The notes under the pieces are model-generated. The model saw only the letters and a list, made by a program, of their open reading frames with translations, searched no databases and was not told the DNA's origin. A program made the translations under genes and the position numbers. This document shows positions 29,497-38,205 of a DNA stretch of 64,000 nt, in pieces. The DNA is from Mesorhizobium sp. Pch-S (lineage in GTDB: Bacteria; Pseudomonadota; Alphaproteobacteria; Rhizobiales; Rhizobiaceae), in NCBI RefSeq assembly GCF_004136315.1, contig NZ_CP029562.1, positions 3,991,501 to 4,055,500 on the forward strand, written 5' to 3'. Positions within the stretch are counted from its first letter, which is position 1. Each line of letters opens with the position of its first letter.

Positions 29497-30893
29497 TGTC
29501 CGTCAATCTCGCCTCTTTCCTGTATCTTGTCTCGGGCATTCTTTTCATCCTCGCCCTGCGAGGCCTGTCGCATCCGACCACAAGCCGGCAAGGCAACCTC
29601 TACGGCATGATCGGCATGGCGATCGCCATCGTCACCACGCTGCTGCTGGCCAAGCCTTCCTTCGGCGGCTTTGCGCTGATCGTGGTCGGGCTGGCCATCG
29701 GTGGTGGTGTCGGCGCCTACACGGCCCGTCGCATCGCCATGACCTCGATGCCGCAGCTGGTGGCTGCGTTCCACTCGCTGGTCGGCATGGCTGCGGTGAT
29801 GGTGGCGGCAGCCGCCATGTATGCGCCAGCTTCCTTCGGCATTGGCGAAGTGGGTGCGATCCACGGCCAGGCGCTGGTGGAGATGAGCCTGGGCGTGGCG
29901 ATCGGCGCCATCACCTTCACCGGTTCGGTGATCGCGTTCCTGAAGCTGGACGGGCGCATGTCGGGCAAGCCGATCATGCTGCCGGCACGCCATCTCATCA
30001 ACATCGTGCTTGGCGCTGCACTCGTCGTCCTGATCATCCTGCTCGTCACCACCCAGAGCTACGCCGTCTTCTGGCTGATCGTTCTTGCTTCGCTGGCGCT
30101 GGGCGTTCTGCTCATTGTCCCGATCGGTGGTGCCGACATGCCGGTCGTGGTGTCGATGCTCAACTCCTATTCAGGCTGGGCGGCGGCTGCCCTCGGCTTC
30201 ACATTAGGCAATCTTGCGCTGATCATCACCGGTGCGCTGGTCGGCTCGTCGGGCGCGATCCTGTCCTACATCATGTGCAAGGGCATGAACCGCTCCTTCA
30301 TCTCGGTCATTCTCGGCGGCTTCGGTGGCGAAACGGCCGCAGCGGCGGATGACGGCATCCAGCGCACGGTGAAGACCGGTGCCGCCGACGATGCTGCCTA
30401 TCTCATGATGAACGCACAGAAGGTCATCATCGTGCCGGGCTACGGCATGGCGGTCGCCCAGGCGCAGCATGCACTGCGCGAAATGGCCGACAAGCTGAAG
30501 GCCAATGGCGTCGAGGTGAAGTACGCCATTCATCCGGTGGCTGGCCGCATGCCCGGCCACATGAACGTGCTGCTGGCGGAAGCCAACGTGCCTTATGACG
30601 AAGTATTCGAACTGGAAGACATCAACTCCGAATTCGCACAGGCCGATGTCGCCTATGTCATCGGCGCCAACGACGTCACCAATCCGTCGGCGCGTGACGA
30701 CAAGTCCTCGCCGATCTACGGCATGCCGATCCTCGACGTCGACAAGGCGCGCACCTGCCTCTTCGTCAAGCGCTCGCTCGGTTCGGGTTATGCCGGCATC
30801 GACAACACGCTGTTCTACAAGGACGGCACGATGATGCTGCTCGGTGACGCCAAGAAGATGACCGAGGAAATCGTCAAGGCGATGGATCACTGA
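29493..30893 (+). CDS. pntB: NAD(P) transhydrogenase subunit beta (PntB)
   Basis: 466 residues: nine or so membrane helices of dII, then the NADP(H)-binding domain dIII from about residue 290. dIII motifs are VPGYGMAVAQAQHALREM, HPVAGRMPGHMNVLLAEA and VIGANDVTNPSARDD. The enzyme couples proton entry to NADPH formation. The start overlaps the stop of the exported-protein gene (ATGATG; either ATG may be used). A strong terminator follows 43 bases after the stop. Confidence 0.96.
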   Translation: MMSVNLASFLYLVSGILFILALRGLSHPTTSRQGNLYGMIGMAIAIVTTLLLAKPSFGGFALIVVGLAIGGGVGAYTARRIAMTSMPQLVAAFHSLVGMAAVMVAAAAMYAPASFGIGEVGAIHGQALVEMSLGVAIGAITFTGSVIAFLKLDGRMSGKPIMLPARHLINIVLGAALVVLIILLVTTQSYAVFWLIVLASLALGVLLIVPIGGADMPVVVSMLNSYSGWAAAALGFTLGNLALIITGALVGSSGAILSYIMCKGMNRSFISVILGGFGGETAAAADDGIQRTVKTGAADDAAYLMMNAQKVIIVPGYGMAVAQAQHALREMADKLKANGVEVKYAIHPVAGRMPGHMNVLLAEANVPYDEVFELEDINSEFAQADVAYVIGANDVTNPSARDDKSSPIYGMPILDVDKARTCLFVKRSLGSGYAGIDNTLFYKDGTMMLLGDAKKMTEEIVKAMDH

Positions 30894-30936
30894 CGTTTTC
30901 GAGCGCTTTGAGGAGCGCACTTCGCAAGACCATATC

Positions 30937-30976
30937 CCAAAAGAAAAGCCCGGCTTGTGCCGGGCTTTTCTTTTGG
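30937..30976. terminator. Bidirectional terminator after pntB
   Basis: A 17-base perfect stem (30937-30953 with 30960-30976; core AAAAGCCCGG/CCGGGCTTTT) and 6-base loop CTTGTG. T-rich arms on both strands serve pntB and the convergent binding-protein gene at 31008. Confidence 0.92.
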
Positions 30977-31007
30977 TTCGTCGAAACTGGTCTGATCGAT
31001 TTGCCCG

Positions 31008-32186
31008 CTATTCGGCAGGCATCTTGCAGTCGGCGGCATAGCTGTCGCTGTGTGCGGTCAGCACCTTGCTGTCGGTCTTCAGCACCATCTTGCCGTCGGC
31101 GCCCTTTTCAGCCTTCAGGGAGTACCAGTCCTGGACCGGATGCTGGTTGGGGCCGAACTTGAAGGCGCCACGTACCGAGGGGATCTCTGCGCTGAGCAAG
31201 CCTTTGCGAAGGGCTTCGACGTCGCTGGCGCCGGCAGGATCCTTCTCAAGACCAGCGCCGATCAGCAGGGCCGCGTCATAGCCCTGGGCTGCGTAATAGG
31301 TGATCGGACGATCGCCGAATTTGGCGCGCCAGGCCGCGACGAAAGCCTTGTTGACCGGATTGTCGAAGTCGTCATTCCAGTGGCTGGTCACCTTGACGCC
31401 CGCAGCGGCGTCACCGACGGCCTGGACGATGACCTGATCGAGCGAAGCCGGGTGCACCACCATCGGGATTTCCTTGAGCAGCCCGGATTGCTGGTACTGA
31501 CGCATGAACGCGATGCCGAGGCCACCCGGCTCGAATTCATAGACGACGTCGGGTTTGGCGGCGCGGATCTGCGCCATCTCGCCGGCGAAGTCGGTCTGGT
31601 CGAGGCTGGTGTAGGTTTCGCCAACAACCTCGCCCTTGTAGAAGCGCTTGAACGCGCCCATGGTTTCCTTGCCGGCCTGGTAGTTCGGCGCGATCAGGAA
31701 TGCCTTCCTGTAGCCGAGCGACTGGGCGAGGGCGCCCGCGCTTTCGCCCTGGCTGTCGTCCTGCCAGGAGCTGACGAAGTGGTTCGGATGGCAATCCTTG
31801 CCGGCGAATGTCGCCGATGCCGTGTTGGCGCTGACATAGAGCGCGTCGTTGTCGAGGATTTCGGGAACAGCTGCGAAGGCAACATTGGCGAAGACCATGC
31901 CGGTGAAGACTTTGATGCCCTGTTCGGAAAGCATCTTGTCAGCGATTTGCCGGGCATTGCCGGGCTTCAGGCTGTCGTCTTCGACCACGAGCTCCACCGG
32001 TGCGCCGCCGAGCTTGCCCTTGTTCTGGTCGATTGCCAGCTGGAAGCCGTCGCGAATGTCCTGGCCCAGATAACCGGCCGGACCTGAGAGCGTGGTGATC
32101 ATGCCGATCTTGAGCGGATCGGCGGCATGAGCCGTACCCGCCAGCAGCGCCAAGGTGGCAGCCGCCAGTATTCCCTTGCAAGACAT
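31008..32186 (-). CDS. ABC transporter substrate-binding protein, Liv type (orphan paralogue)
   Basis: The ATG at 32186 (GGGAGGG upstream) gives 392 residues with a Sec signal ending AHAA. Type I periplasmic fold starting KIGMITTLSGPAGYLGQD. It is a clear paralogue of the protein at 40635; long blocks are shared (APNYQAGK, LDQTDFA, AQIRAAKPDVV, FGPNQHPxQDWY). No permease or ATPase is next to it, so it may feed the Liv importer at 41873-45239 with a second ligand. The LysR gene at 32397 lies upstream on the same strand. Confidence 0.93.
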   Translation of the reverse strand: MSCKGILAAATLALLAGTAHAADPLKIGMITTLSGPAGYLGQDIRDGFQLAIDQNKGKLGGAPVELVVEDDSLKPGNARQIADKMLSEQGIKVFTGMVFANVAFAAVPEILDNDALYVSANTASATFAGKDCHPNHFVSSWQDDSQGESAGALAQSLGYRKAFLIAPNYQAGKETMGAFKRFYKGEVVGETYTSLDQTDFAGEMAQIRAAKPDVVYEFEPGGLGIAFMRQYQQSGLLKEIPMVVHPASLDQVIVQAVGDAAAGVKVTSHWNDDFDNPVNKAFVAAWRAKFGDRPITYYAAQGYDAALLIGAGLEKDPAGASDVEALRKGLLSAEIPSVRGAFKFGPNQHPVQDWYSLKAEKGADGKMVLKTDSKVLTAHSDSYAADCKMPAE

Positions 32187-32396
32187 GGTGTCCCTCCCGT
32201 TCGTATCTTCAAATGCAGGGAGAGTGTCCGCGATCCCGGGTCGCGGTTTTGTGCCTTGCCCCTGCATGCAGTCGTACCGCCGTTGCCGACAGGTCGTCCA
32301 CACGACCAAGCTTGGGCCAATCAATCTTGCGGTAAATGGAAAACTCATCTCCCAGCTATGAAGACCGGGAATAGCAAGAGTTTCGATAACAGAGGA

Positions 32397-33323
32397 TCAG
32401 GCGGTCAGATCGACGGCCGTTCTCCTGAGCGTTTCCGCCAGCAATTCGGCTGCCGGGGAAAGCCTGGCGTTGGTGCGGGTGGTGATCCCGATCGGTATGG
32501 CGGTTGCGCGCAAGGTGACAGGCAGGATCGTAATAGCGCCAGCGGCAGCTTCCCTGCGCGCGACCTGGGCCGGGAAGACTCCAAGATAGTCGGCGTCGAC
32601 GAGCAGGGCGCGGTTGGTGAGCAGGGAGACGGAGTCGACCGCGTGCACCGGCGGTTCCAGACCTTCCTCACGAAAAGCGATGTCGATCTGTCGCCTCAGG
32701 CTGGTTTCCTGCGGCGGCAGGATCCACTCCCAGCCGATGAGGTCGGCGAGGCCGAGATCACGGCGATCGGCCAAGGGATGGCCGCGTCGTGCGACGACGC
32801 AGGCGATGTCGTCCATCAGCACCTCCTGCACGACATTGAGCCGGTCGCGCAGTTCCGAAAGTCGTCCCACCACCATGTCCAGTTCGCCGGCGCGCAGCGC
32901 CGGGATCAAAACGTCATTGGTGCCTTCCACGATCTTCACCACCAGCTTAGGGCGATCCTTGCGCAGGCGGGCGATGGCCGTAGGCAACAGCTCGGCTGCC
33001 GCCGACAAAAGCGTGCCGATGGCGACACGGCCGCCGGTGCCGTCGCGCAGATCGGCGAGATGCTCTTCGGCATGAGCGAGCTGCGTGATGACGAGGCGGG
33101 CATGTTCGGCAAGCGTTTCCCCGAACATGGTCGGAACCACGCCGCGGTTGTTGCGGTGGAACAGGCGGGCCTTGGTCAACGCCTCCACTTCCTGAAGCGC
33201 TTTGGTGACGGCCGACTGCGTCATGTTAAGCCGTTTCGCCGCGCGCACGAGGTTGCCTTCCTCGACGATGGCCACGACCATTCTCAAATGGCGGATGGTG
33301 AGGCGACTGGTGACGAGTTTCAT
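32397..33323 (-). CDS. LysR family transcriptional regulator
   Basis: 308 residues from the ATG at 33323. An N-terminal winged HTH (LTIRHLRMVVAIVEEGNLVR, then QSAVTKALQEVEA) is followed by a co-inducer domain. The style resembles the GbpR/PcaQ branch that controls aromatic catabolism. It is divergent from the FAD monooxygenase gene, with T-N11-A dyads between, so it probably activates the monooxygenase-dioxygenase-hydrolase genes. The orphan binding protein is downstream on the same strand. Confidence 0.93.
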   Translation of the reverse strand: MKLVTSRLTIRHLRMVVAIVEEGNLVRAAKRLNMTQSAVTKALQEVEALTKARLFHRNNRGVVPTMFGETLAEHARLVITQLAHAEEHLADLRDGTGGRVAIGTLLSAAAELLPTAIARLRKDRPKLVVKIVEGTNDVLIPALRAGELDMVVGRLSELRDRLNVVQEVLMDDIACVVARRGHPLADRRDLGLADLIGWEWILPPQETSLRRQIDIAFREEGLEPPVHAVDSVSLLTNRALLVDADYLGVFPAQVARREAAAGAITILPVTLRATAIPIGITTRTNARLSPAAELLAETLRRTAVDLTA

Positions 33324-33390
33324 GAGCGCGTTGCCGGTTCGATGGTTGGTTCCACTCTGGTATTCCAAAGCTTCATAGAAAATTCCACAG

Positions 33391-33420
33391 AATTCATTTG
33401 TGTGAATTGCCAATCATTGG
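33391..33420. promoter_or_regulatory. LysR-type operator dyads upstream of the monooxygenase
   Basis: AATTCA (33391-33396) and TGAATT (33403-33408) form an 18-base dyad with the T-N11-A pattern. CCAATCATTGG follows at 33410-33420. Both lie in the 218-base divergent gap. Confidence 0.6.
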
Positions 33421-33541
33421 GAAGGTCTCGCCAACCGGCCGGGCGGTAGCATCGCCGGTACCGAGACATTTGGCGCGGCACGTCGTGGTCCGGCCAAGTC
33501 AAGAACAGGTGCGGTCAGCACCGGTGGGAGGAAGTCAGACA

Positions 33542-34699
33542 ATGATGCAGCGAACCGGCGCCGGGCGCCGTGCCGAGATTGCGGGCGCGGGAATTGGTGG
33601 TCTGACGACGGCGGCAGCGCTCGCACAGCGTGGCTGGTCGGTGACCGTGCACGAACGCGCTCCGACCCTGCGCACCTTCGGCGCCGGCATCTATATCTGG
33701 AGCAATGGGTTGCGCGTGCTCAAGGCGATCGGCGCCTACGAAGAGGCCACCGTCGGTGCGCATATCGGCCCGCAATTCCATACCCGCGACCACAACGACA
33801 CCACGATGGAAGAAATCCCCATCAACGGGCCGGATGATGCGCGTCTCATCACCATCCTGCGCGAGCAACTGATCAACACGCTGGTCGATACCTGCCGCAA
33901 AGCCGGCGTCGAAATCGCGACCGGCTCGGCAGCCATCGGCGCGACGCCGGAAGGTGAATTGCTGCTGGAGGGTGGCGAGCGGCGCAAGGCGGATCTGGTG
34001 GTCGGCGCGGACGGCATCAATTCCAGTGTGCGGGATTCGCTCGACCTGATGATGTATCGCAAGCATCTCGGCTACGGCGCGATCCGGATGCTGATCCCAC
34101 GCGACGACAATGATGTGTCACCCGAGGACCGTGATCGCTACATCGAATATTTCACCGGGTCGCGTCGCATCCTCTACACACCGGCAAGCGCTTCCGATCT
34201 CTATGTCGCGCTGTGCTGCGCGGCCGATGATGCTGAGGCACTCAAGGTGCCGGCCGACCGCAAGCTGTGGACGCAATCCTTCCCGCATCTCGCCAATCTG
34301 GTCGCACGTTTTGGCGATGCCGGCCGCTGGGATGCCTTCGAGGTGGTGAAGCTCAAGCAGTGGAGCAAGGGACGGGTCGCCATCCTGGGCGATGCCGCGC
34401 ATGCAATGCCGCCGTACCTTGGGCAGGGCGGTGGCTGCGCGCTGATGAACGGCCTAGCGCTCGCGGCAACTGTCACCGACGCTCCCGATATCGAGGTGGC
34501 GCTCGCAGAATGGGAAGCGTGCGAACGTCCGCTGACCGAGCACACCCAGGACACGGCCGAAAGGCTGGGCGACATGAACTTCTGGCCGGACGACATCCGT
34601 TCCGAGGTTCTGAAGATCACAGGCAGGTCCGCCGAGATCGGTGCCGTGCGCATGAAGACCGCGCGCCACATCCCGACCGCCACCGAAGCCTTCGCCTGA
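33542..34699 (+). CDS. FAD-dependent monooxygenase (class A hydroxylase)
   Basis: The ATG at 33542 behind GGGAGGAAG gives 385 residues. The FAD motif GAGIGGLTTAAALAQRG is near residue 15, and the second FAD/NADPH motif GRVAILGDAAHAMPPYLGQG near 275, the hallmarks of salicylate/hydroxybenzoate/PqsH-type hydroxylases. The next two genes encode a quinolone 2,4-dioxygenase homologue and an amide hydrolase, the same trio as aqdBCA. I infer 3-hydroxylation of a 4-quinolone or similar heteroaromatic. Other aryl substrates cannot be excluded. Confidence 0.88.
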   Translation: MMQRTGAGRRAEIAGAGIGGLTTAAALAQRGWSVTVHERAPTLRTFGAGIYIWSNGLRVLKAIGAYEEATVGAHIGPQFHTRDHNDTTMEEIPINGPDDARLITILREQLINTLVDTCRKAGVEIATGSAAIGATPEGELLLEGGERRKADLVVGADGINSSVRDSLDLMMYRKHLGYGAIRMLIPRDDNDVSPEDRDRYIEYFTGSRRILYTPASASDLYVALCCAADDAEALKVPADRKLWTQSFPHLANLVARFGDAGRWDAFEVVKLKQWSKGRVAILGDAAHAMPPYLGQGGGCALMNGLALAATVTDAPDIEVALAEWEACERPLTEHTQDTAERLGDMNFWPDDIRSEVLKITGRSAEIGAVRMKTARHIPTATEAFA

Positions 34700-34753
34700 T
34701 CGCTTTCATCGAAGGGCTTTCCCGCCCTTCGTCTCGCATTTCGGAGTTCTCGC

Positions 34754-35542
34754 ATGCAGTCCATCCAGATCGGAGCCAACACGCTGTCCTACGACGAAGC
34801 AGGAGAGGGGGATGTTCTCCTGCTTCTGTCGGGCTGGTGCCAGGACCATCGTCTGTTCAAGACCCTGGCACCAGAGCTGGCGCGCAGCCACCGGGTCATC
34901 AGGTTGGACTGGCGTGGTCACGGCCTGCATCGTGATCATGACGGCGATTTCGTCACCGACGATCAGGCGGCCGACGTCATCGCTTTTCTCGACCGGATGA
35001 AGATCGGGAAAGTGGTGCCGGTTTCGACCTCGCATGGCGGCTGGGCCAACATGGAAGTGACCGATCGGCTCGGTAGCGCGCGTGTACCGCGCTCCGTCGT
35101 CATCGACTGGATCCAGACTACACCCAACGAAGCCTTCTTTTCGATGATCGACCACATCCAGGATCGCACCAACTGGGAGAATGGCCGCGGCGACTTCTTC
35201 AATTACTGGATCGGCGATACCGAGAACCAGGACATCATCGATCACGTCAACGAAGAGATGGCCAAATACAGTTTCGAGATGTGGGCCCGTTCCGGCCGCG
35301 AGATCGCAAGGGCGTATCGCAAATGGGGCAACCCGATGCAGCGCATGGCGGCGATGACGGAGCACCGGCCGATCACCCATATCTACTCACAGCCCTTCGA
35401 GCCCGAATATGCGCAGGCGCAACTCGACTTCGCCGCCCGGCACGATTGGTACAAGCCGAACAAACTGCCCGGCCGGACGCATTTCCCCACACTCGAGCAG
35501 CCCAAGGTGGTGGCCGAAACCATCAGGGCCTTCATCGGCTAG
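34754..35542 (+). CDS. Cofactor-independent 2,4-dioxygenase, HOD/QDO/AqdC family (alpha/beta-hydrolase fold)
   Basis: 262 residues. It matches, from memory, Arthrobacter HOD along its length: GWCQDHR (27-33), WRGHGL (53-58), SHGGW (93-97, Ser93 nucleophile position), DW (118-119, acid), HIYSQPFEPEY and THFP (His243). These enzymes use O2 without metal or flavin to cleave 3-hydroxy-4-quinolones, releasing CO and an N-acylanthranilate. Two HOD active-site His positions appear as Gln30 and Thr92 here, so specificity may differ. GGAG lies 8 bases before the ATG. A plain hydrolase is the alternative. Confidence 0.82.
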   Translation: MQSIQIGANTLSYDEAGEGDVLLLLSGWCQDHRLFKTLAPELARSHRVIRLDWRGHGLHRDHDGDFVTDDQAADVIAFLDRMKIGKVVPVSTSHGGWANMEVTDRLGSARVPRSVVIDWIQTTPNEAFFSMIDHIQDRTNWENGRGDFFNYWIGDTENQDIIDHVNEEMAKYSFEMWARSGREIARAYRKWGNPMQRMAAMTEHRPITHIYSQPFEPEYAQAQLDFAARHDWYKPNKLPGRTHFPTLEQPKVVAETIRAFIG

Positions 35543-35554
35543 GAGTTGCTCTGC

Positions 35555-36439
35555 ATGACCGGACTAGCCACCGAAGCCGATTGGCCACGCGAGATTCTCG
35601 ATCGTGACTACAGCGCCCGTGCTTCGGTTTCGGCCGAAGTGTTCGAGGCAGAGATGCGGAACTATCGAAGCCGGTCGGAGGCTGTGAAGGACGTCGCTTC
35701 GCATCTCGACGTCGTCTACGATGCCGAAAGCGGTCAAACCCTCGATATCTACGGAGCCGGCGCGGAATTGCGACCGGTCTTCGTGTTCATCCATGGCGGC
35801 TATTGGCGGATGCTTTCAAAGCAAGATTCCGCCTTCATGGCCGCGATGCTGGCAAGGCACGGCATCGCCACGGCCGTGGTCGATTACAGGCTGGCGCCAG
35901 AGGTCGATCTGGCCGAGATCGTGCGCGAGGTTCGCGCCGCCATCGGCTTCCTGCGGCACAGTGGATCCCGCTACGGCATCGATCCCAACCGCATCTTCGT
36001 CGGAGGCAGTTCTGCAGGCGGCCATCTGACCGGATCGGTTCTGTCCGACGGCTGGCATGCTGCGTTCGACGTGCCGGAGGATGTCATCAAGGGTGCCATG
36101 CCGATCAGCGGCCTGTTTCACTTGGCGCCAATCTCCCGGTCATTCGTGCAGGACTGGATCAAGCTCGATGATCAGTCGGTCAGGCAGCTGAGCCCGGCCG
36201 AGAACCTGCCGCGTGTCGGCTGCCCCATCGTGACAGCCTATGCGGCAGGCGAACCTGACGGGTTCAAGCGCCAGTCGGCGGAATATCATCGGCTGTGGCG
36301 GGAAGCGGGTTTTTCTTCCACGCTGATGGAGATCGACAACCGCAATCATTTCGATGTGGTTCTTGATCTGGCGAACAGCGAAGCCGCGCTCTCCAAGGCG
36401 TTGCTGCGCCTGATCAATGGCGACCTGCAGCCTCGTTAA
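35555..36439 (+). CDS. Alpha/beta hydrolase, arylformamidase/kynurenine formamidase-like
   Basis: 294 residues from the ATG at 35555, with AGGAG 9 bases upstream and 12 bases after the dioxygenase stop. The oxyanion motif FIHGGYWRMLSK is near residue 75 and the nucleophile GGSSAGGH near 155; NRNHFD near 265 holds the catalytic His. HGGYW is typical of kynurenine formamidases and related amidases. In context it would hydrolyse the N-acyl or N-formyl anthranilate from the preceding dioxygenase. Its TAA shares TTAA with the convergent LysR stop. Confidence 0.85.
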   Translation: MTGLATEADWPREILDRDYSARASVSAEVFEAEMRNYRSRSEAVKDVASHLDVVYDAESGQTLDIYGAGAELRPVFVFIHGGYWRMLSKQDSAFMAAMLARHGIATAVVDYRLAPEVDLAEIVREVRAAIGFLRHSGSRYGIDPNRIFVGGSSAGGHLTGSVLSDGWHAAFDVPEDVIKGAMPISGLFHLAPISRSFVQDWIKLDDQSVRQLSPAENLPRVGCPIVTAYAAGEPDGFKRQSAEYHRLWREAGFSSTLMEIDNRNHFDVVLDLANSEAALSKALLRLINGDLQPR

Positions 36440-37347
36440 TTGTTCTCGCGTGGGATGAGGCGCTGCGCATAGCGTCTCACGACCGCGACGAAAGCCTGTG
36501 TGGCCGGTGATACGGACCGCCCGGTGGCGTGGATCATGGCCACCTCGCGCGCGATGTTGGGATCGATCAGCGGTTTGCCGACCACCTTGCGGTGACGCGC
36601 TGCTGCCAAGGCGTAGGCCGGGAGCACCGCCACCCCCAATCCCGCCTCGACGAGCGCCAGGGCGGTTGTCACCTGGCTGACCTCGAAAGCTGGCTTCAGC
36701 GGTATCTCGCTTGTTTCGAAACCGATTTCGACCAGCAGGCGAATGCCGCTGTCGCGCGTCAGCGTGATCAACGGCTGATCCGCCAGATCGCGCCATCTGG
36801 CCGTGTCTGCATTCGCAAATATGGAGCGGTCATCGCAAAACAGCATCAGGCTGTCGCGTACCAGGGCGACGCGCTCGATGCCGTCTTCGGCCGGAGAGAA
36901 GGTTCCCAGCCCGCAGTCCGCCTTGCCGCTGCGCACGGCTTCGACGATCTGTTCAGTACCGACGTCGGCAAGCTGCACGGCGATACCTGGATAACTCCGC
37001 TGGAACTCGGCGATTGCCTGCGGCAGCACCACGGAGGCCAGCAAGGGCGGTGCCGCGATACGCAGGCGGCCGCGTCGCCGTTCTGCCAGCATGTGAACGC
37101 CTTCCACCGCGTGCTCCAACTCCTCCATGACCTTGGTGGAGGAGTTCTGGAATTCCCGGCCGGCATCGGTCAGCTCGACGCGGCGGGTAGTGCGATCGAA
37201 CAGGCGCACGGACAATTCGTCTTCGAGATCGCGGATCGCTTGCGAGAGCGCCGGCTGTGCGGTGCCCAGACGCTTCGAGGCGCGCGAGAAATTGCCGAGT
37301 TCTGCGACCGCCAGGAACTGCTGGATCTGCTTGATGGTGATCTTCAT
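36436..37347 (-). CDS. LysR family transcriptional regulator
   Basis: 303 residues: winged HTH KQIQQFLAVAELGNFSRASK, then AQPALSQAIRDLEDEL, followed by a CbbR/CynR-like effector domain. It is divergent from the aldehyde dehydrogenase gene with a perfect T-N11-A palindrome between, so it likely controls the 37.5-46.0 kb operon (ALDH, aldolase, 3-HAO, Liv importer, aspartate dehydrogenase). This makes two LysR proteins in one island. Confidence 0.93.
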   Translation of the reverse strand: MKITIKQIQQFLAVAELGNFSRASKRLGTAQPALSQAIRDLEDELSVRLFDRTTRRVELTDAGREFQNSSTKVMEELEHAVEGVHMLAERRRGRLRIAAPPLLASVVLPQAIAEFQRSYPGIAVQLADVGTEQIVEAVRSGKADCGLGTFSPAEDGIERVALVRDSLMLFCDDRSIFANADTARWRDLADQPLITLTRDSGIRLLVEIGFETSEIPLKPAFEVSQVTTALALVEAGLGVAVLPAYALAAARHRKVVGKPLIDPNIAREVAMIHATGRSVSPATQAFVAVVRRYAQRLIPRENN

Positions 37348-37415
37348 CTGTGAAGGCTCAACTGCCGGCTAACCGGTGTTCCGGCGGAAGCCAATTTATA
37401 CGGATATTGATATTA

Positions 37416-37430
37416 ATTTATCGGATAAAT
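37416..37430. promoter_or_regulatory. LysR operator palindrome
   Basis: ATTTATCGGATAAAT is a perfect 15-base dyad with T-N11-A spacing, in an AT-rich 195-base divergent gap 68 bases upstream of the LysR start. Confidence 0.7.
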
Positions 37431-37542
37431 CCGTCTTGTCGATATATCGAAATCCACCGATCTTGGCGTGCGGGAGGTTGCCGGCTCAGGCTGCGCGACG
37501 GCTTCCCATAAATTCATGCCAGTATGGAGCTGAGACGCCCCA

Positions 37543-38205
37543 ATGTCGAACTACCCCGATCTTCAGCTCTATATCGGTGGCGCCTGGCGCAAGACGGCAG
37601 AGACGCTGCCGGTCATAAATCCAGCTGATGAAAGTGTGATTGGCGCGGTGCCCGTGGCGTCGACACGGGACCTCGACGCGGCGCTTGAGGCGGCCGAGCG
37701 CGGCTTTGCCGTCTGGCGCAGGACATCGCCGGCGCGCCGCGCCGAGATCATCCGCAAGACAGCATCGCTCCTGCGCGAGCGCATCGATGGGATCGCCCTC
37801 GATATCACCCGCGAACACGGCAAGCCGTTTCAGCAGGCGCGCCTCGAAGTCATTCGTGAGCGGAGTTCTTCGAGTGGGATGCCGGCGAGGCGCAGCGCAC
37901 CTATGGGCGGGTCATCCCAAGTGAGCCCGGCATTCGTTACGTCGTGCACCACCAGCCGATCGGGACGGTGGCAGCGTTTTCACCGTGGAATTTTCCGCTC
38001 AGCCAGCCCGCCCGCAAGATCGCAGGCGCGCTCGCGGCCGGCTGTTCGATCATCATCAAGGCATCGGAAGAGACGCCGGCCGGCTGTCTGCACATCGCCC
38101 GGGCCTTTCATGACGCAGGGCTTCCGGCTGGCGTGCTCAATCTCGTCTTCGGCGTTCCGGCGCAGATTTCCGAATATCTCATCCCGCACGAGCAGGTTCG
38201 TCTGA
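37543..38205 (+). CDS. Aldehyde dehydrogenase, N-terminal fragment (frameshifted)
   Basis: Homologous to NAD(P)-dependent aldehyde dehydrogenases only up to about residue 105 (YIGGAWRKTAETLPVINPAD to DITREHGKPFQQARLEVIR). Near 37858 one base is missing: the expected continuation AEFFEWDAGEAQRTYGRVIP is one frame back, and the rest of this frame is nonsense ending at 38205. The gene is intact if a single G is restored (cgtga to cgtgga). It is the first gene after the divergent LysR. In this sequence it would not give an active enzyme. Confidence 0.75.
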   Translation: MSNYPDLQLYIGGAWRKTAETLPVINPADESVIGAVPVASTRDLDAALEAAERGFAVWRRTSPARRAEIIRKTASLLRERIDGIALDITREHGKPFQQARLEVIRERSSSSGMPARRSAPMGGSSQVSPAFVTSCTTSRSGRWQRFHRGIFRSASPPARSQARSRPAVRSSSRHRKRRRPAVCTSPGPFMTQGFRLACSISSSAFRRRFPNISSRTSRFV

